Assembly: GCA_027488215.1 (NCBI GenBank)
Contig: JAIYCB010000044.1
Coordinates: 1-64,000 of the forward strand
Direction: 5' to 3'
Source of the DNA: Comamonadaceae bacterium
Lineage (GTDB): Bacteria > Pseudomonadota > Gammaproteobacteria > Burkholderiales > Burkholderiaceae_C
Length of the DNA: 64,000 nucleotides
Below are positions 45,640 to 56,019 of the stretch, piece by piece. Positions within the stretch are counted from its first letter, which is position 1. The number at the start of each line of letters is the position of its first letter. The position numbers and the translations under genes are program-made. The notes beneath the pieces are model-generated. The model saw nothing but the letters and a program-made list of their open reading frames with translations, searched no databases and was not told the DNA's origin.

Positions 45640-48330
45640 ATGCGTGAAGGACAACCCACTGCGATTCACCGTGAGGCTTATGCCGCCCCGGCTTTCTGGA
45701 TCGACACCATCGATCTGACGTTCGACCTTGATCCGTCGAAAACCCGCGTGCTCAATAAGATGCGCCTGCGCCGCAACCCTGACGTGGTGGCCCAACCGCT
45801 GCGTTTGGACGGAGAAGACCTGAACTTGGCGCGTGTGCTGGTCAACGGCGCAGGTACCTCGTTCAAGATGGACGGCAATCAGCTGGTGCTGGAAAACCTG
45901 TCAGAAGGCCCTGAACCCTTCGATCTGGAAATCTTTACCACCTGCAACCCGGAGAAGAACACCCAGCTGATGGGCCTGTACGTCAGCAACAATTCCTTCT
46001 TCACCCAATGCGAGGCCGAGGGTTTCCGTCGCATCACTTATTTCCTGGACCGTCCGGACGTGATGGCCAGCTACACCGTTACCCTGCGCGCCGACAAGGC
46101 CAAATACCCGGTGCTGCTCTCCAACGGCAACTTGGTTGAGCAAGGTGCGCTGGAAGATGGGCGTCACTTTGCCAGGTGGGTCGATCCTCACAAAAAGCCC
46201 TGCTACTTGTTCGCCCTGGTGGCAGGTCAGCTGGTCGCTCGTGAGCAGCGCATCACGAGCCGTAACGGCAAAGAGCATTTGCTGCAGGTGTTCGTGCGCC
46301 CAGGTGACCTGGACAAGACCGAACACGCGATGAACTCGCTCATGGCCAGCGTGGCGTGGGATGAAGCGCGCTTTGGACTGCCGCTGGACCTGGAGCGCTT
46401 CATGATCGTCGCCACCAGCGACTTCAACATGGGCGCGATGGAAAACAAGGGCCTGAACATCTTCAACACCAAATACGTGTTGGCCAACCCCGCCACCGCC
46501 ACCGACATGGATTTCGGCAACATCGAATCGGTGGTGGGCCACGAGTACTTCCACAACTGGACTGGCAACCGCATCACCTGCCGCGATTGGTTCCAGCTCT
46601 CGCTCAAAGAGGGCCTCACGGTTTTCCGTGACCAGGAGTTCAGCCAAGACATGGCGGGTGATGCCAGCGCCCGCGCTGTCAAACGCATCGAAGACGTGCG
46701 CGTACTGCGCACGGTGCAGTTTGCTGAAGATGCCGGTCCCATGGCCCACCCGGTGCGCCCTGACAGCTATGTCGAGATCAACAACTTCTACACCGTCACC
46801 ATCTACGAAAAAGGCTCCGAAGTCGTTCGCATGATGCAGACGCTGACGAGCCGCGAAGGCTTTGCCAAGGGCATGAAGCTCTACTTTGAGCGCCACGACG
46901 GCCAAGCTGTGACCTGCGACGACTTTGCCCAAGCCATTGCCGATGCCAACCCTGGATCGGCTCTGGCAAACAACCTGCCGGCTTTCAAACACTGGTACAG
47001 CCAGGCAGGCACACCACGCCTGCAGGCAGCCGGAAACTACAACGCCTCGGAGTGCAGCTACACGCTCACCCTCAGCCAAAGCTGCCCTGCCACGCCCGAC
47101 CAGGCGCACAAGGCACCGTTCGTGATTCCCGTCACCCTGGGCCTGCTCAGCCGCGATGGCCAGGCCCTACCCCTACAGCTGGCCGGCACAGCCGACAGCG
47201 TGACACAGCAAACACTGGTGCTGACCGAAGCAACCGCCAGCTTCACCTTTGTCAACATCGACAGCGAGCCCGTGCCCTCCCTGCTGCGGGGGTTCAGCGC
47301 TCCGGTGGTGCTCGAAGACGGCCTGAATGCCGACGACTTGCTGATTTTGCTGGCCCATGACAGTGACCCATTCAACCAATGGGAAGCTGGCCAGCGGCTG
47401 ATGTTACAGAGCGCCTTGAATGCAATACAGCAAAACAAGGACTTGACCGGCTTACCCGTCCTGTCCGAGGCCTTGGTGGCAGCACTGCGCAACGTGCTGC
47501 GCCACCCCCAACTGGACGCCGCATTCAAGGATCTGGCGCTCACACTGCCGTCTGAAAACTACATCGCCGATCAGCTGGATCTGGTGGACCCGCAGCGGGT
47601 ACACGCACTGCGCGAAAACATGCGCCTGCAACTGGCCACCGCCCTGCAAGCGGACTGGCAATGGGCATGGGATGCCCACAAGCACAACGGCGCCTACTCG
47701 CCAGACGCCAAATCGAGTGGCCGCCGAGCGCTGGCGGGTCTGGCCATGACCATGCTGTGCGTGGCCGCCTTGCACAATGGTGACGCCGTCACGCCTGGCC
47801 GTGTTTACCAGCAGTTCAAGGACGCTGGCAACATGACTGACCGCTACAACGCCTTGTCGGCACTGGTCGTGAGCGGCCATGCCTTGGCACAAGACGCGCT
47901 GGACCTGTTCCACAAAATGTTCCAGCACGAAGCACTGGTGATTGACAAGTGGTTTGCACTGCAAGCCAGTGCGCCTGACCGCGCAGGCGACATCCTGCCG
48001 CGCGTGCGCCAACTGATGCAGCATCCCGACTTCAGCCTGCGCAACCCCAACCGCGCTCGCAGCTTGATCTTCAGCTACTGCAGCGCCAACCCGGCAGGCT
48101 TTCACCGCGCCGACGCGGCAGGCTATGTGTACTGGAGCGAACAGGTGCTGGCGCTCGACGCCATCAACCCGCAGGTTGCCGCCCGTCTGGCCCGCGCCAT
48201 GGACCGCTGGAGTCGCCTGGCCGAGCCCTACCGGAGCGCAGCCCGCGTGGCGATCGAACGCGTGGCTGCCAAGGCAGACCTCAGCAATGATGTGCGCGAA
48301 GTGATCAACCGTGCCCTGAGCAGCACCTGA
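45640..48330 (+). CDS. pepN: Aminopeptidase N
   Basis: 896-residue M1 zinc metallo-aminopeptidase. Substrate-binding GAMEN (about 266-270) and the zinc motif HEYFH with the distal Glu 18 residues on (KEGLTVF) are present. The C-terminal region is E. coli PepN-like, with DUF3458-type domains. It releases N-terminal amino acids from peptides in the cytosol. ATG 45640 is used in place of GTG 45637 directly before it. Confidence 0.96.
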   Translation: MREGQPTAIHREAYAAPAFWIDTIDLTFDLDPSKTRVLNKMRLRRNPDVVAQPLRLDGEDLNLARVLVNGAGTSFKMDGNQLVLENLSEGPEPFDLEIFTTCNPEKNTQLMGLYVSNNSFFTQCEAEGFRRITYFLDRPDVMASYTVTLRADKAKYPVLLSNGNLVEQGALEDGRHFARWVDPHKKPCYLFALVAGQLVAREQRITSRNGKEHLLQVFVRPGDLDKTEHAMNSLMASVAWDEARFGLPLDLERFMIVATSDFNMGAMENKGLNIFNTKYVLANPATATDMDFGNIESVVGHEYFHNWTGNRITCRDWFQLSLKEGLTVFRDQEFSQDMAGDASARAVKRIEDVRVLRTVQFAEDAGPMAHPVRPDSYVEINNFYTVTIYEKGSEVVRMMQTLTSREGFAKGMKLYFERHDGQAVTCDDFAQAIADANPGSALANNLPAFKHWYSQAGTPRLQAAGNYNASECSYTLTLSQSCPATPDQAHKAPFVIPVTLGLLSRDGQALPLQLAGTADSVTQQTLVLTEATASFTFVNIDSEPVPSLLRGFSAPVVLEDGLNADDLLILLAHDSDPFNQWEAGQRLMLQSALNAIQQNKDLTGLPVLSEALVAALRNVLRHPQLDAAFKDLALTLPSENYIADQLDLVDPQRVHALRENMRLQLATALQADWQWAWDAHKHNGAYSPDAKSSGRRALAGLAMTMLCVAALHNGDAVTPGRVYQQFKDAGNMTDRYNALSALVVSGHALAQDALDLFHKMFQHEALVIDKWFALQASAPDRAGDILPRVRQLMQHPDFSLRNPNRARSLIFSYCSANPAGFHRADAAGYVYWSEQVLALDAINPQVAARLARAMDRWSRLAEPYRSAARVAIERVAAKADLSNDVREVINRALSST

Positions 48331-48345
48331 CCCCAAGGAACACCC

Positions 48346-49353
48346 ATGAGCAGCAAAATCTCCCTGTCCCGCTACTTGGTGGAACAGCAACGCGACAAAG
48401 GCCACATCCCGGCTGACCTGCGCTTACTGCTCGAAGTGGTGGCCCGCGCCTGCAAAAGCATCAGCCATGCTGTTAACAAAGGCGCCTTGGGCGGTGTGCT
48501 GGGCAGTGCCGACAGCGAAAACGTGCAAGGCGAAGTGCAAAAAAAGCTCGACATCATCGCCAACGAAGTACTGCTCGAAGCCAACGAATGGGGCGGTCAC
48601 CTCGCAGCCATGGCGTCTGAAGAGATGGACAGCATCTACCTGGTGCCCAACCGCTACCCGCAGGGCGAATACCTGCTGCTGTTTGATCCTTTGGATGGTT
48701 CGTCGAACATCGACGTCAATGTCAGCATCGGCACCATCTTCAGCGTGCTCAAAAAGCCCGAAGGCAGCCAGGGTGTGACCGAGCAGGACTTCCTGCAGCC
48801 CGGTAAGAACCAAGTGGCGGCAGGTTATTGCGTCTATGGACCACAAACCACGCTGGTGCTCACCGTGGGCGATGGGGTGGTCATGTTCACACTCGACCGC
48901 GAGCAAGGCTCTTTCGTGCTCACCCAAGAAAACGTGCAAGTGCCTGTCGACACCAAAGAGTTCGCCATCAACATGAGCAATATGCGCCACTGGGACGAAC
49001 CCGTGCGTCGCTACATCGACGAATGCCTTCAAGGAAAGGAAGGCCCGCGAGGCAAAGACTTCAACATGCGCTGGATCGCTTCCATGGTGGCCGACGTGCA
49101 CCGCATCCTGACCCGAGGTGGCGTTTTCATGTACCCCTGGGACAAGCGCGAACCGCACAAAGCTGGAAAACTGCGCCTGATGTACGAAGCCAATCCCATG
49201 AGTTGGCTGATCGAACAAGCCGGCGGTGCATCGACCAACGGCAAGCAGCGCATTCTGGACCTGCAACCTGGCCAGCTGCATGAGCGCGTGAGTGTGGTGC
49301 TGGGCTCCAAGAACGAAGTCGAGCGGGTGACTCTTTACCACCACAAAGTCTGA
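48346..49353 (+). CDS. fbp: Fructose-1,6-bisphosphatase class 1
   Basis: 335 residues. The metal-binding and catalytic [12 protein letters not shown] motif (about 117-128), a MEEMD-type acidic segment (ASEEMDS, about 87-93), and the substrate region [23 protein letters not shown] (split positions 264-286) are present. Gluconeogenic hydrolase. AAGGA six bases before ATG. It is 15 bases downstream of pepN and probably co-transcribed. Confidence 0.97.
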   Translation: MSSKISLSRYLVEQQRDKGHIPADLRLLLEVVARACKSISHAVNKGALGGVLGSADSENVQGEVQKKLDIIANEVLLEANEWGGHLAAMASEEMDSIYLVPNRYPQGEYLLLFDPLDGSSNIDVNVSIGTIFSVLKKPEGSQGVTEQDFLQPGKNQVAAGYCVYGPQTTLVLTVGDGVVMFTLDREQGSFVLTQENVQVPVDTKEFAINMSNMRHWDEPVRRYIDECLQGKEGPRGKDFNMRWIASMVADVHRILTRGGVFMYPWDKREPHKAGKLRLMYEANPMSWLIEQAGGASTNGKQRILDLQPGQLHERVSVVLGSKNEVERVTLYHHKV

Positions 49354-49484
49354 CGCATGCATGTCAAGGTGCCAGGACAGCACCACAGTCTTGTCAGGCT
49401 GGTAACTCGCCAATAATTTGTGGCTACCCCCGCCCTCAATTAGCCCTAAAAAAACAAACCTTGAGGCCTGGGCGTCTTGGCTAG

Positions 49485-49736
49485 TTATGCGCGCCCTGTC
49501 ACGCGCGCGCTCGATCCCGAAGATAACATTTCGAGTCGATTCAACGCACCCAAGGCTTGCACGGCCTTGCGGGTAGCGCCTGGAACGTTGCTGCCGCTCG
49601 ATCGAAGGTAGTGCAAGGCCATGGCCAAGGCGTTTTCTGCCTCTTGGTGCATAGCCAATGTGAAGTGGTCCTGGTGCAATGAGGCGTTGAGATGGCGCGT
49701 TTTCTGAGGTGTCAATCGGGCTGCAGTGGTCATCAT
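49485..49736 (-). CDS. Small protein of unknown function, 83 residues
   Basis: Starts MMTTAARLTP with AGGAG six bases upstream, which argues for a real gene. Predicted helical middle (about 20-70) with several His and Leu, and a basic/Ser-rich tail; no membrane segment. I do not recognise the family. It lies downstream of an unusually AT-rich stretch (49770-49850, about 24% GC) containing a long palindrome, so regulation or recent acquisition may differ from neighbours. Confidence 0.6.
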   Translation of the reverse strand: MMTTAARLTPQKTRHLNASLHQDHFTLAMHQEAENALAMALHYLRSSGSNVPGATRKAVQALGALNRLEMLSSGSSARVTGRA

Positions 49737-49780
49737 TTCATGCTCCTGTGGATGGACGCTGGATTGCATGAATTAAATTT

Positions 49781-49815
49781 ATCATCTAAAAAGTAATTTT
49801 TAATACTTTGATGAT
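49781..49815. repeat. AT-rich imperfect palindrome
   Basis: Arm ATCATC-TAA-AAAGTA (49781-49795) pairs with TACTTTGATGAT (49804-49815): twelve pairs with a three-base bulge and an eight-base loop. It lies in the upstream region of the 83-residue gene and downstream of the NYN gene. The surrounding 100 bases contain only 24 G or C. It may be an operator or termination structure; no protein site is recognised. Confidence 0.6.
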
Positions 49816-49909
49816 ATTCAATTGAAACAAATTGCAAAATCAAATTGATCCTGATTCAGCACCCCACACCCAGCAGGTCATGCGCAAGAACATCTCCTAT
49901 GACCCTGAC

Positions 49910-50803
49910 TCAGTCGTCAACCGGAGGCACAACGTCGCCCCCCGCCAGCGCCGGGGCCACAGGCTCGGTTACCACCAAACGCAGGGTTTCACGAAGCATT
50001 TTTTTCTCAGGCAAACTCAAGGCACGCGCAAGTCGTTGGCGCATGCGCAGCAAGAGCTGTCGGTCCACTTCTTGCGGAACACCCCGACTGATCTGTAACG
50101 CGTCACGCAAATCTTCGCGCAGGTCTTCGGGTTCATCAGCCCACCAAGCGGTGATCACCTCGTGCATCGATTTGCGCAGCTCCTCCACTTCTTCCACGGC
50201 AAGGCCCATGCCAATCGGAAGTTTGCCTTGGAGCATGTCAGCCAGTGCTTGCGAGTTCACCACCACGCGGCGATCGGCCTGGGCCAGCAATCGGGCCCAA
50301 CCAGGATCAGTTCGCACCATTTGCGGCATATTCCGAGCCGAATCGTCGGCCAGGAGGTGCACACTCAAGCCGCGGAGTTGAGCCTCATCGATGGTGGTCA
50401 CAAACCGCTCATCGTCACTGGCCACCAACACGTGGTCACAGGCATGGTGCTCAGCCAGTTGCTTGAGGTCATGGCCCAGTGAACGCAGCAGGGACGCACC
50501 GCCATCGGCGTCATGCGCCTGAACCAAGCGCATGATCTGGTCGTCGATGACCAAGCCGTCCGATCGGTCGCTGTACCAGTAGATTCGGCGCAAGTCCACG
50601 TCCAGCGCAGCCTGTGAGAGGGCCTGCGATAACAAACTGAGCAAGCCTTGGCGATTGACCGATTCGCCGGAGGCGCCCATGGCACCTTGCTGGGCCAGCC
50701 AAATCAAGAACCGGCCATCGATCAAGGCCATGCAGGTACCGCTGCGGTGTTCGCCAAACCGGCGCTCGGAACGTGAGTCGTTTGAAAAATAGTCGCGCTT
50801 CAT
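49910..50803 (-). CDS. NYN-domain (PIN-like) putative ribonuclease
   Basis: 297 residues. The N-terminal half (about 25-170) shows NYN/PIN features: MALIDGRFL with the first metal Asp, YWYSDRSDG, and VASDDERFVTT with acidic pair. The C-terminal half is charged and helical with Glu/Arg repeats. NYN proteins are metal-dependent nucleases of RNA; the target is unknown. ATG 50803 has GAGG eight bases upstream. Confidence 0.75.
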   Translation of the reverse strand: MKRDYFSNDSRSERRFGEHRSGTCMALIDGRFLIWLAQQGAMGASGESVNRQGLLSLLSQALSQAALDVDLRRIYWYSDRSDGLVIDDQIMRLVQAHDADGGASLLRSLGHDLKQLAEHHACDHVLVASDDERFVTTIDEAQLRGLSVHLLADDSARNMPQMVRTDPGWARLLAQADRRVVVNSQALADMLQGKLPIGMGLAVEEVEELRKSMHEVITAWWADEPEDLREDLRDALQISRGVPQEVDRQLLLRMRQRLARALSLPEKKMLRETLRLVVTEPVAPALAGGDVVPPVDD

Positions 50804-50964
50804 GATATGACCTCTATCCATAAATGTAAAAAATAAAGCTGCGCAATAAGGCGGCGTGGGCTATTTTACGACTTCACCATGAGCCCACTTGCACCAAGTC
50901 GAGGCCAATGTTGCAGTCTGGCCTGCAACAGGGCGGCTGGACTTGTCGGTTATAAATACTGCCT

Positions 50965-51690
50965 GTGTCTAAAAATCCTTTCTTTGATCCACGAGAAGTC
51001 CCGGTTTGGCAAATCGACCACGACATGCCGGCTGTACCGACTGCTTTTTTGCAGCCCGACGCCCTGAAGGCCCGGTTTGCGCAGCCGCCTGTATGGCAGC
51101 CGGAAGTGGTACGGGAAAACTTCACATCAGAACGCCCACCCGCCCAGGCGGCGGTGCTGGTTCCTATCGTGATGCGCGGGCCGCAAGCGTCGATGCCCAC
51201 GGTGCTGCTGACGCGCCGCGCTGCGCACATGAAGACCCACTCGGGTCAGATCGCGTTTCCTGGTGGCAAGGTGGACCCTGAAGACGCCAACATACAGGCG
51301 ACTGCTTTGCGCGAGGCCGAGGAAGAAGTCGGTTTGGCAGGCCGGCACGTACAGGTCATTGGCGAATTGCCCATTTACATCACGGGCACCTCGTTCTGGG
51401 TGACACCGGTGATTGGACTGGTATCACCCGATTTCGAGCTACGCCCCAATCCCGATGAGGTAGATGATGTATTTGAAGTCCCGCTGTCTTTTTTGATGAA
51501 CCCGGCCAACCACCGCCGTCATGCCATGGACTGGCAAGGTTCACGCCGACAGTGGTTCTCCATGCCCTATCAAGAGCAGCGAACCTCGGCCCAGGGACAT
51601 GTGGAGGCGGTAGAGCATTTCATCTGGGGAGCGACAGCCGGGATGCTGCGCAACTTTTACCGTTTCCTGATGGCTTCGCCATCGACGTGA
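50965..51690 (+). CDS. Nudix hydrolase, CoA-pyrophosphatase-like
   Basis: 241 residues with a complete Nudix box, GGKVDPEDANIQATALREAE (first 20 positions, about 98-117) continuing EEVGL. The preceding AHMKTHSGQIAFPGG is typical of the UPF0035/CoA-diphosphatase group. The start is GTG 50965; the only promoter-like sequence is TATAAA at 50951, very close to the start, so a leaderless message is possible. It is eight bases before the AmpE/CobD-like gene. Confidence 0.9.
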   Translation: MSKNPFFDPREVPVWQIDHDMPAVPTAFLQPDALKARFAQPPVWQPEVVRENFTSERPPAQAAVLVPIVMRGPQASMPTVLLTRRAAHMKTHSGQIAFPGGKVDPEDANIQATALREAEEEVGLAGRHVQVIGELPIYITGTSFWVTPVIGLVSPDFELRPNPDEVDDVFEVPLSFLMNPANHRRHAMDWQGSRRQWFSMPYQEQRTSAQGHVEAVEHFIWGATAGMLRNFYRFLMASPST

Positions 51691-51697
51691 GAATGCC

Positions 51698-52663
51698 ATG
51701 AGTTTTTTTGCCATCCTGCTGGCCTTGGTGCTGGAGCAAGTTCGACCCCTCAAGACCGACAACCAGGTCTTTGCCACTGTCAAGCGCTGGACAGTCTGGG
51801 TGGTGCGCACCTTCGACGCAGGCACCCGCCATCAAGCCTGGGTGACTTGGGGCATCATCGTCCTTGCACCCGCCTTGCTGGCAGTGCTTCTGCATTGGCT
51901 GATGGATTGGATTGTGGGTTGGTGGGTGTCTGTCTTTTGGAACGTGGCCTTGCTCTACGTCACATTGGGTTTTCGTCAGTTCAGCCACCATTTCACAGGC
52001 ATCCGTGAAGCTCTGGAAAATGGCGACGAAGACAAGGCCCGCGAATTGCTGGCCCAATGGCAACAGGTGCAGGTGGGTCAAATACCACGCAGCGAAATCG
52101 TGCGGCACGTGATTGAGTACTCTGTGATTGCTGCACACCGCCATGTGTTTGGTGTGTTTTTCTGGTACGCCGCCTTGTCCATCATCGGCCTCGGGCCAGT
52201 GGGCGCGGTGATTTACCGCCTGACCGAATTCACGCAGCGTCGCTGGCAAGAACCCTCCGCCGATGGCTCTTTGCCCAGTGAGGTGTTGCGCTCAGTCTCG
52301 ACAAGAGCGTGGCAGGCTATGGACTGGCTGCCCTCGCACATGACGGCGTTGGGTTTTGCCATTGTCGGCAGCTTTGAAGATGCCATGGACGGCTGGCGGC
52401 ACCATGCACAAAACTTCCCACAAGACAACGACGGTGTGATCCTGGCGGCAACGGCCGGAGCCATCAACATCCGTCTGGGAGGTGCGGCTTTGCAACCTGT
52501 TGCCGAGGGGCCCACAACGCCCGATCATCAGGACAGCAGCAGCACCCCAGGACGCATTGCCAGCGTGGCGCACTTTGCCCAAGTGGTGGGCCTGGTCTGG
52601 CGCACGGTGATCATGTGGCTGGTGCTGATAGCCTTGCTAACCATGGCCAATCTGGTGGGCTAA
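51698..52663 (+). CDS. CobD/CbiB (AmpE-like) membrane protein
   Basis: 321 residues with several hydrophobic helices; the start MSFFAILLALVLEQVRP is typical of the CobD/CbiB-family regulatory protein (AmpE-like) of Burkholderiales. No cobalamin genes are nearby, so a role in cobalamin is doubtful. It is probably co-transcribed with the Nudix gene. Confidence 0.85.
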   Translation: MSFFAILLALVLEQVRPLKTDNQVFATVKRWTVWVVRTFDAGTRHQAWVTWGIIVLAPALLAVLLHWLMDWIVGWWVSVFWNVALLYVTLGFRQFSHHFTGIREALENGDEDKARELLAQWQQVQVGQIPRSEIVRHVIEYSVIAAHRHVFGVFFWYAALSIIGLGPVGAVIYRLTEFTQRRWQEPSADGSLPSEVLRSVSTRAWQAMDWLPSHMTALGFAIVGSFEDAMDGWRHHAQNFPQDNDGVILAATAGAINIRLGGAALQPVAEGPTTPDHQDSSSTPGRIASVAHFAQVVGLVWRTVIMWLVLIALLTMANLVG

Positions 52664-52699
52664 AAAAGCCACAGGGGCCGTTGCGCATCGCCATGCCAC

Positions 52700-53704
52700 T
52701 CACCAGGGCTGCTGGCTCAATTCATCAAACAACTGTGCGTAAATGCGGTGACGCCGCACACTGATGGTGCCGGAGTGCTCATCGGTTTCCACCTGGGCCA
52801 GTACGGCGCAACCGGGTTCGTGCAAATGGGTGCAGTTGTAGAACTTACAGCCCCCCAAATGCTGGCGCAAATCGGGCATGCAGTCGGCCAGGCGGGTGGG
52901 CTCGATGTGGTGCAGACCAAACTCCTGAAAGCCGGGTGAATCGATCAAGGCCGTGCGTGCAGCGCCCTTTTCAGCCCCATTTTCAGCACCCGTTTCAGTT
53001 GATGCATCGAGCGCAGGCACCCAGTACCAGCGCGTGCTGGTGGTGGTGTGCTTACCCGAGTTGAGCGCCAGCGAAATTTCGCCGGTTTCCACCTGTGCAT
53101 CGGGTACCAGGCGGTTGATCAGCGTGCTTTTGCCACTCCCGGACGGACCCAGGACCAGCGTGGTGTGCCCACGCAAATGGGCGCACAAAGCTTGCACACC
53201 GTCATCGGCTACGGGGCTGCGCGGGTTCAGACTGATGGGCATCACGCTGTAGCCCATGGCACGGTAAGGGGCCAAACGCTCCCAAGCCTGGGCAAAAGGC
53301 TCGGCCAGATCGCTTTTGTTGAGCGCGATGATGGGCGTGATGTGTTCGGCTTCGGCCGCCACCAAGGCCCGAGACAACTGGCTTTCTGAATACTCAGGGT
53401 CAGCCGCGATCAGGATCAGCACGCGGTCCAGATTGGCGGCAAAGGATTTGGTGCGGATTTCGTCCTGACGGTAAAACAGGTTGCGGCGCTCCTGCAGCTT
53501 TTCGATGCTGCCCTCATCGCCTGCGATCTGCCACAGCACTTGGTCGCCCACCACCACCTGGTTTTTCTTGCCCCTCGGGTGGCAAATCAGGCGTCGTCCT
53601 TCGGGGGTTTCCACCAGGCAATGGCGACCATACGTGGCCACCACCAAACCGGGCTCCAGATCGTTCGCCATAGACACAGCCGGGCGAGCTTTGGATTTAC
53701 TCAT
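52700..53704 (-). CDS. rsgA: Ribosome small-subunit GTPase RsgA
   Basis: 334-residue circularly permuted GTPase of 30S assembly. An N-terminal OB fold is followed by G4 NKSD, G1 GPSGSGKS and G3 DSPG, and a C-terminal zinc knuckle CKFYNCTHLHEPGC. An Ala/Gly/Glu insertion of short repeats (about residues 229-245) lies between G1 and G3, encoded by a 12-base tandem repeat. ATG 53704 is used; the TTG before it is only an extension. It is six bases from phhB on the same strand. Confidence 0.95.
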   Translation of the reverse strand: MSKSKARPAVSMANDLEPGLVVATYGRHCLVETPEGRRLICHPRGKKNQVVVGDQVLWQIAGDEGSIEKLQERRNLFYRQDEIRTKSFAANLDRVLILIAADPEYSESQLSRALVAAEAEHITPIIALNKSDLAEPFAQAWERLAPYRAMGYSVMPISLNPRSPVADDGVQALCAHLRGHTTLVLGPSGSGKSTLINRLVPDAQVETGEISLALNSGKHTTTSTRWYWVPALDASTETGAENGAEKGAARTALIDSPGFQEFGLHHIEPTRLADCMPDLRQHLGGCKFYNCTHLHEPGCAVLAQVETDEHSGTISVRRHRIYAQLFDELSQQPW

Positions 53705-53710
53705 CAAAAT

Positions 53711-54022
53711 TCATACCGGTAACAAGGCATCGGTTTGGGTCGCCGCCTCAAAGTCCACTCGGCTCAAGCCGCGCACATCGTGCGTATTCCAGCGCACCAC
53801 GCAACGCCGGTAGGTCAGCACCACTTCCGGGTGGTGGTTGAGTTTTTCAGACAACCAGCCCAAGCTGTTGACGAACAGCAAAGCGTGAACGTGCTGCTCG
53901 AAAGAGAAGGTTTTTTCAATCGCGACGTTTTCACCATCGCCCGTCAGACCCCAGCCGAGAAGCTGGCTCAGCGCCATGATCACCTCAGTGGGTTTGAGGG
54001 CGCGAACTTCTGGCGTGCTCAT
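53711..54022 (-). CDS. phhB: Pterin-4a-carbinolamine dehydratase
   Basis: 103 residues of the DCoH/PCD family with LNHHPEVVLTYRRC, which holds the active-site His pair, and the terminal GLSRVDFEAA. It recycles 4a-hydroxytetrahydropterin; no aromatic hydroxylase gene is nearby. Its ATG overlaps the M48 peptidase stop by four bases, so it belongs to that transcription unit. Confidence 0.94.
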   Translation of the reverse strand: MSTPEVRALKPTEVIMALSQLLGWGLTGDGENVAIEKTFSFEQHVHALLFVNSLGWLSEKLNHHPEVVLTYRRCVVRWNTHDVRGLSRVDFEAATQTDALLPV

Positions 54023-55278
54023 GCGGTTTTCATCCTCAGCAAACGCTCGCTGGCCGGGGGGTGCGAGTAATAGAACTTCACATACCAAGGGTCGGGCGTG
54101 AGTGTGGAAGCGTTATCTTGATACAGCTTGAGCAGGGCCGAAGACAAGTCTTTGCCCGGGGTTTGCGACACGGCATAGGCATCGGCCTCAAACTCTTGCT
54201 GACGCGAGCGCCACGACGACACGGGCGCAAAAAACAGTGTGAAAACGGGCGTGACCAGCATGAACAAGACCAGCGCCAGCGCGTCGTTGCTGCCCGTCAA
54301 ATTGGGCATCACGCCCAAGCCCGTGTAAAACCAGACCTGCTGTGCCAGCCAGCCCAACAGCGCCAGACCCGCCAGCGTCATGGCAAAGCTGGTCGCCATC
54401 ATTTTGACGATGTGCTTGTGCTTGAAATGACCCAACTCATGGGCCAGCACCGCTTCCATTTCGGCCGGGCTCAGTTGCTTGAGCAAGGTGTCAAAAAAGA
54501 CCACCCGCTTGCTGGCCCCAAAGCCTGTGAAAAACGCATTGGAATGCGCCGAGCGGCGGCTGCCGTCCATCACAAAAAAGCCTTTGGCGGTGAAGCCTGC
54601 GCGTTTCATCAGGCCCTGCACGCGGGCTTTGAGCGACTCGTCTTCGAGGGGCGTGAATTTGTTGAACAGCGGCATGATCACATTCGGGGCAATTGCCATC
54701 AAAAACAATTGCCAGGCCACCAACACGCCCCAGGCCCACAGCCACCACCACTGGCCCCCGGCCTGCATGAGCCACAGCACCACCCACAAAAGCGGCAGGC
54801 CTAAAACCAAACCCAGAGCCATTCCTTTGGCCATGTCGGCGAGCCACAGGGCCGGCGTGATCTTGTTGAAGCCAAAGCGTTGCTCCACACCAAAGGTTTG
54901 CATCAGCGACAAAGGCAGCCCGATGAGACCGCCGACAAGAGTGAAGCCCAGCACCAGCGCGATTTGCTGCGACATGCCTGGACCCATCCAAGCCAGCAAC
55001 ACCTGGTTGAGCACATCAAGCCCGCCCAGCAGCGTCCAACCTAGCAAAACTGCTGCATCCAGTGCGATGTCGATTTGCGACAGCTTCGCTTTGGCCAAAG
55101 TGTAGTCAGCGGCTTTTTCATGGTCGGTCAAAGACACGGTTTCGGCATAAGCCACAGGCACGGCGCTGCGGTGGCGGGCCACATGCCGCACCTGGCGGGC
55201 ATTCAGCCAGAATTTGAGCGACACATGCGCCACCAGGGCCACCACCAGTGTCAGGGTCAAGGTCAGGGATGCATTCAT
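54019..55278 (-). CDS. M48 family metallopeptidase (Ste24-like)
   Basis: 419-residue membrane zinc protease. About six transmembrane segments flank the catalytic domain with [10 protein letters not shown] (HExxH) and the third ligand Glu in [10 protein letters not shown]. Member of the CAAX-prenyl-protease/HtpX-like group, without known substrate. Divergent from orn. Confidence 0.92.
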   Translation of the reverse strand: MNASLTLTLTLVVALVAHVSLKFWLNARQVRHVARHRSAVPVAYAETVSLTDHEKAADYTLAKAKLSQIDIALDAAVLLGWTLLGGLDVLNQVLLAWMGPGMSQQIALVLGFTLVGGLIGLPLSLMQTFGVEQRFGFNKITPALWLADMAKGMALGLVLGLPLLWVVLWLMQAGGQWWWLWAWGVLVAWQLFLMAIAPNVIMPLFNKFTPLEDESLKARVQGLMKRAGFTAKGFFVMDGSRRSAHSNAFFTGFGASKRVVFFDTLLKQLSPAEMEAVLAHELGHFKHKHIVKMMATSFAMTLAGLALLGWLAQQVWFYTGLGVMPNLTGSNDALALVLFMLVTPVFTLFFAPVSSWRSRQQEFEADAYAVSQTPGKDLSSALLKLYQDNASTLTPDPWYVKFYYSHPPASERLLRMKTA

Positions 55279-55373
55279 CCCGCCATTGTAGAAGCCGTAC
55301 CCTGAATGCCGAGAGCTACGCCGCGATTCAAGCCCGCAGCAGAGGGGCTCGTGGCATCGGCGACAATCGATGC

Positions 55374-55964
55374 ATGGCTCACGTGAACACCACCCTCCCC
55401 GCCCCGGAAACTCCAGAGTTGCCCAAATCCGATCAGAACCTGGTCTGGATCGATTGTGAAATGACGGGGCTGGACCCCGAAAAAGAACGCTTGCTGGAGA
55501 TCGCCGTGATCGTCACCGGTCCGCACCTCACGCCTCGGATAGAAGGACCCGTACTGGTCATTCACCAAAGCGATGAATTGCTCAACCAGATGGACAAGTG
55601 GAACAAAGGCACCCATGGCAAAAGCGGGCTGATCGACAAGGTCAAGGCATCCACCACCAACGAGGCCGATGCCGAAGAACAAATCCTGGCCTTTCTGAAA
55701 AAGTACCTGCCCAAGAACAGTTCGCCGCTGTGCGGCAACACCATCAGTCAGGACCGGCGTTTTCTGGTCAAGTTCATGCCCAAGCTGGAAGCTTTTTTCC
55801 ACTACCGCAATTTGGACGTGAGTACCCTCAAGGAACTGTCACGCCGCTGGAAGCCTGAGGTCTACGCCAACTTCAAAAAACAGCAAAAGCACACTGCCTT
55901 GGCCGACGTGCACGAATCCATCGACGAATTGGCGCATTACCGTGAGCATTTCATCCGTTTGTGA
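55374..55964 (+). CDS. orn: Oligoribonuclease
   Basis: 196-residue DEDDh exonuclease that degrades 2-5 nt RNA and pGpG. Motifs: IDCEMTGLD (about 27-35), TISQDRRFL (about 124-132), and [14 protein letters not shown] (about 172-185). ATG 55374 is used. Ends 250 bases before the DEAD helicase start. Confidence 0.96.
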   Translation: MAHVNTTLPAPETPELPKSDQNLVWIDCEMTGLDPEKERLLEIAVIVTGPHLTPRIEGPVLVIHQSDELLNQMDKWNKGTHGKSGLIDKVKASTTNEADAEEQILAFLKKYLPKNSSPLCGNTISQDRRFLVKFMPKLEAFFHYRNLDVSTLKELSRRWKPEVYANFKKQQKHTALADVHESIDELAHYREHFIRL

Positions 55965-56019
55965 TTTTTCAGGGAAAACCCTAGCGGATATGCCTGATCC
56001 ATGCCATAATTGCCTTCCC

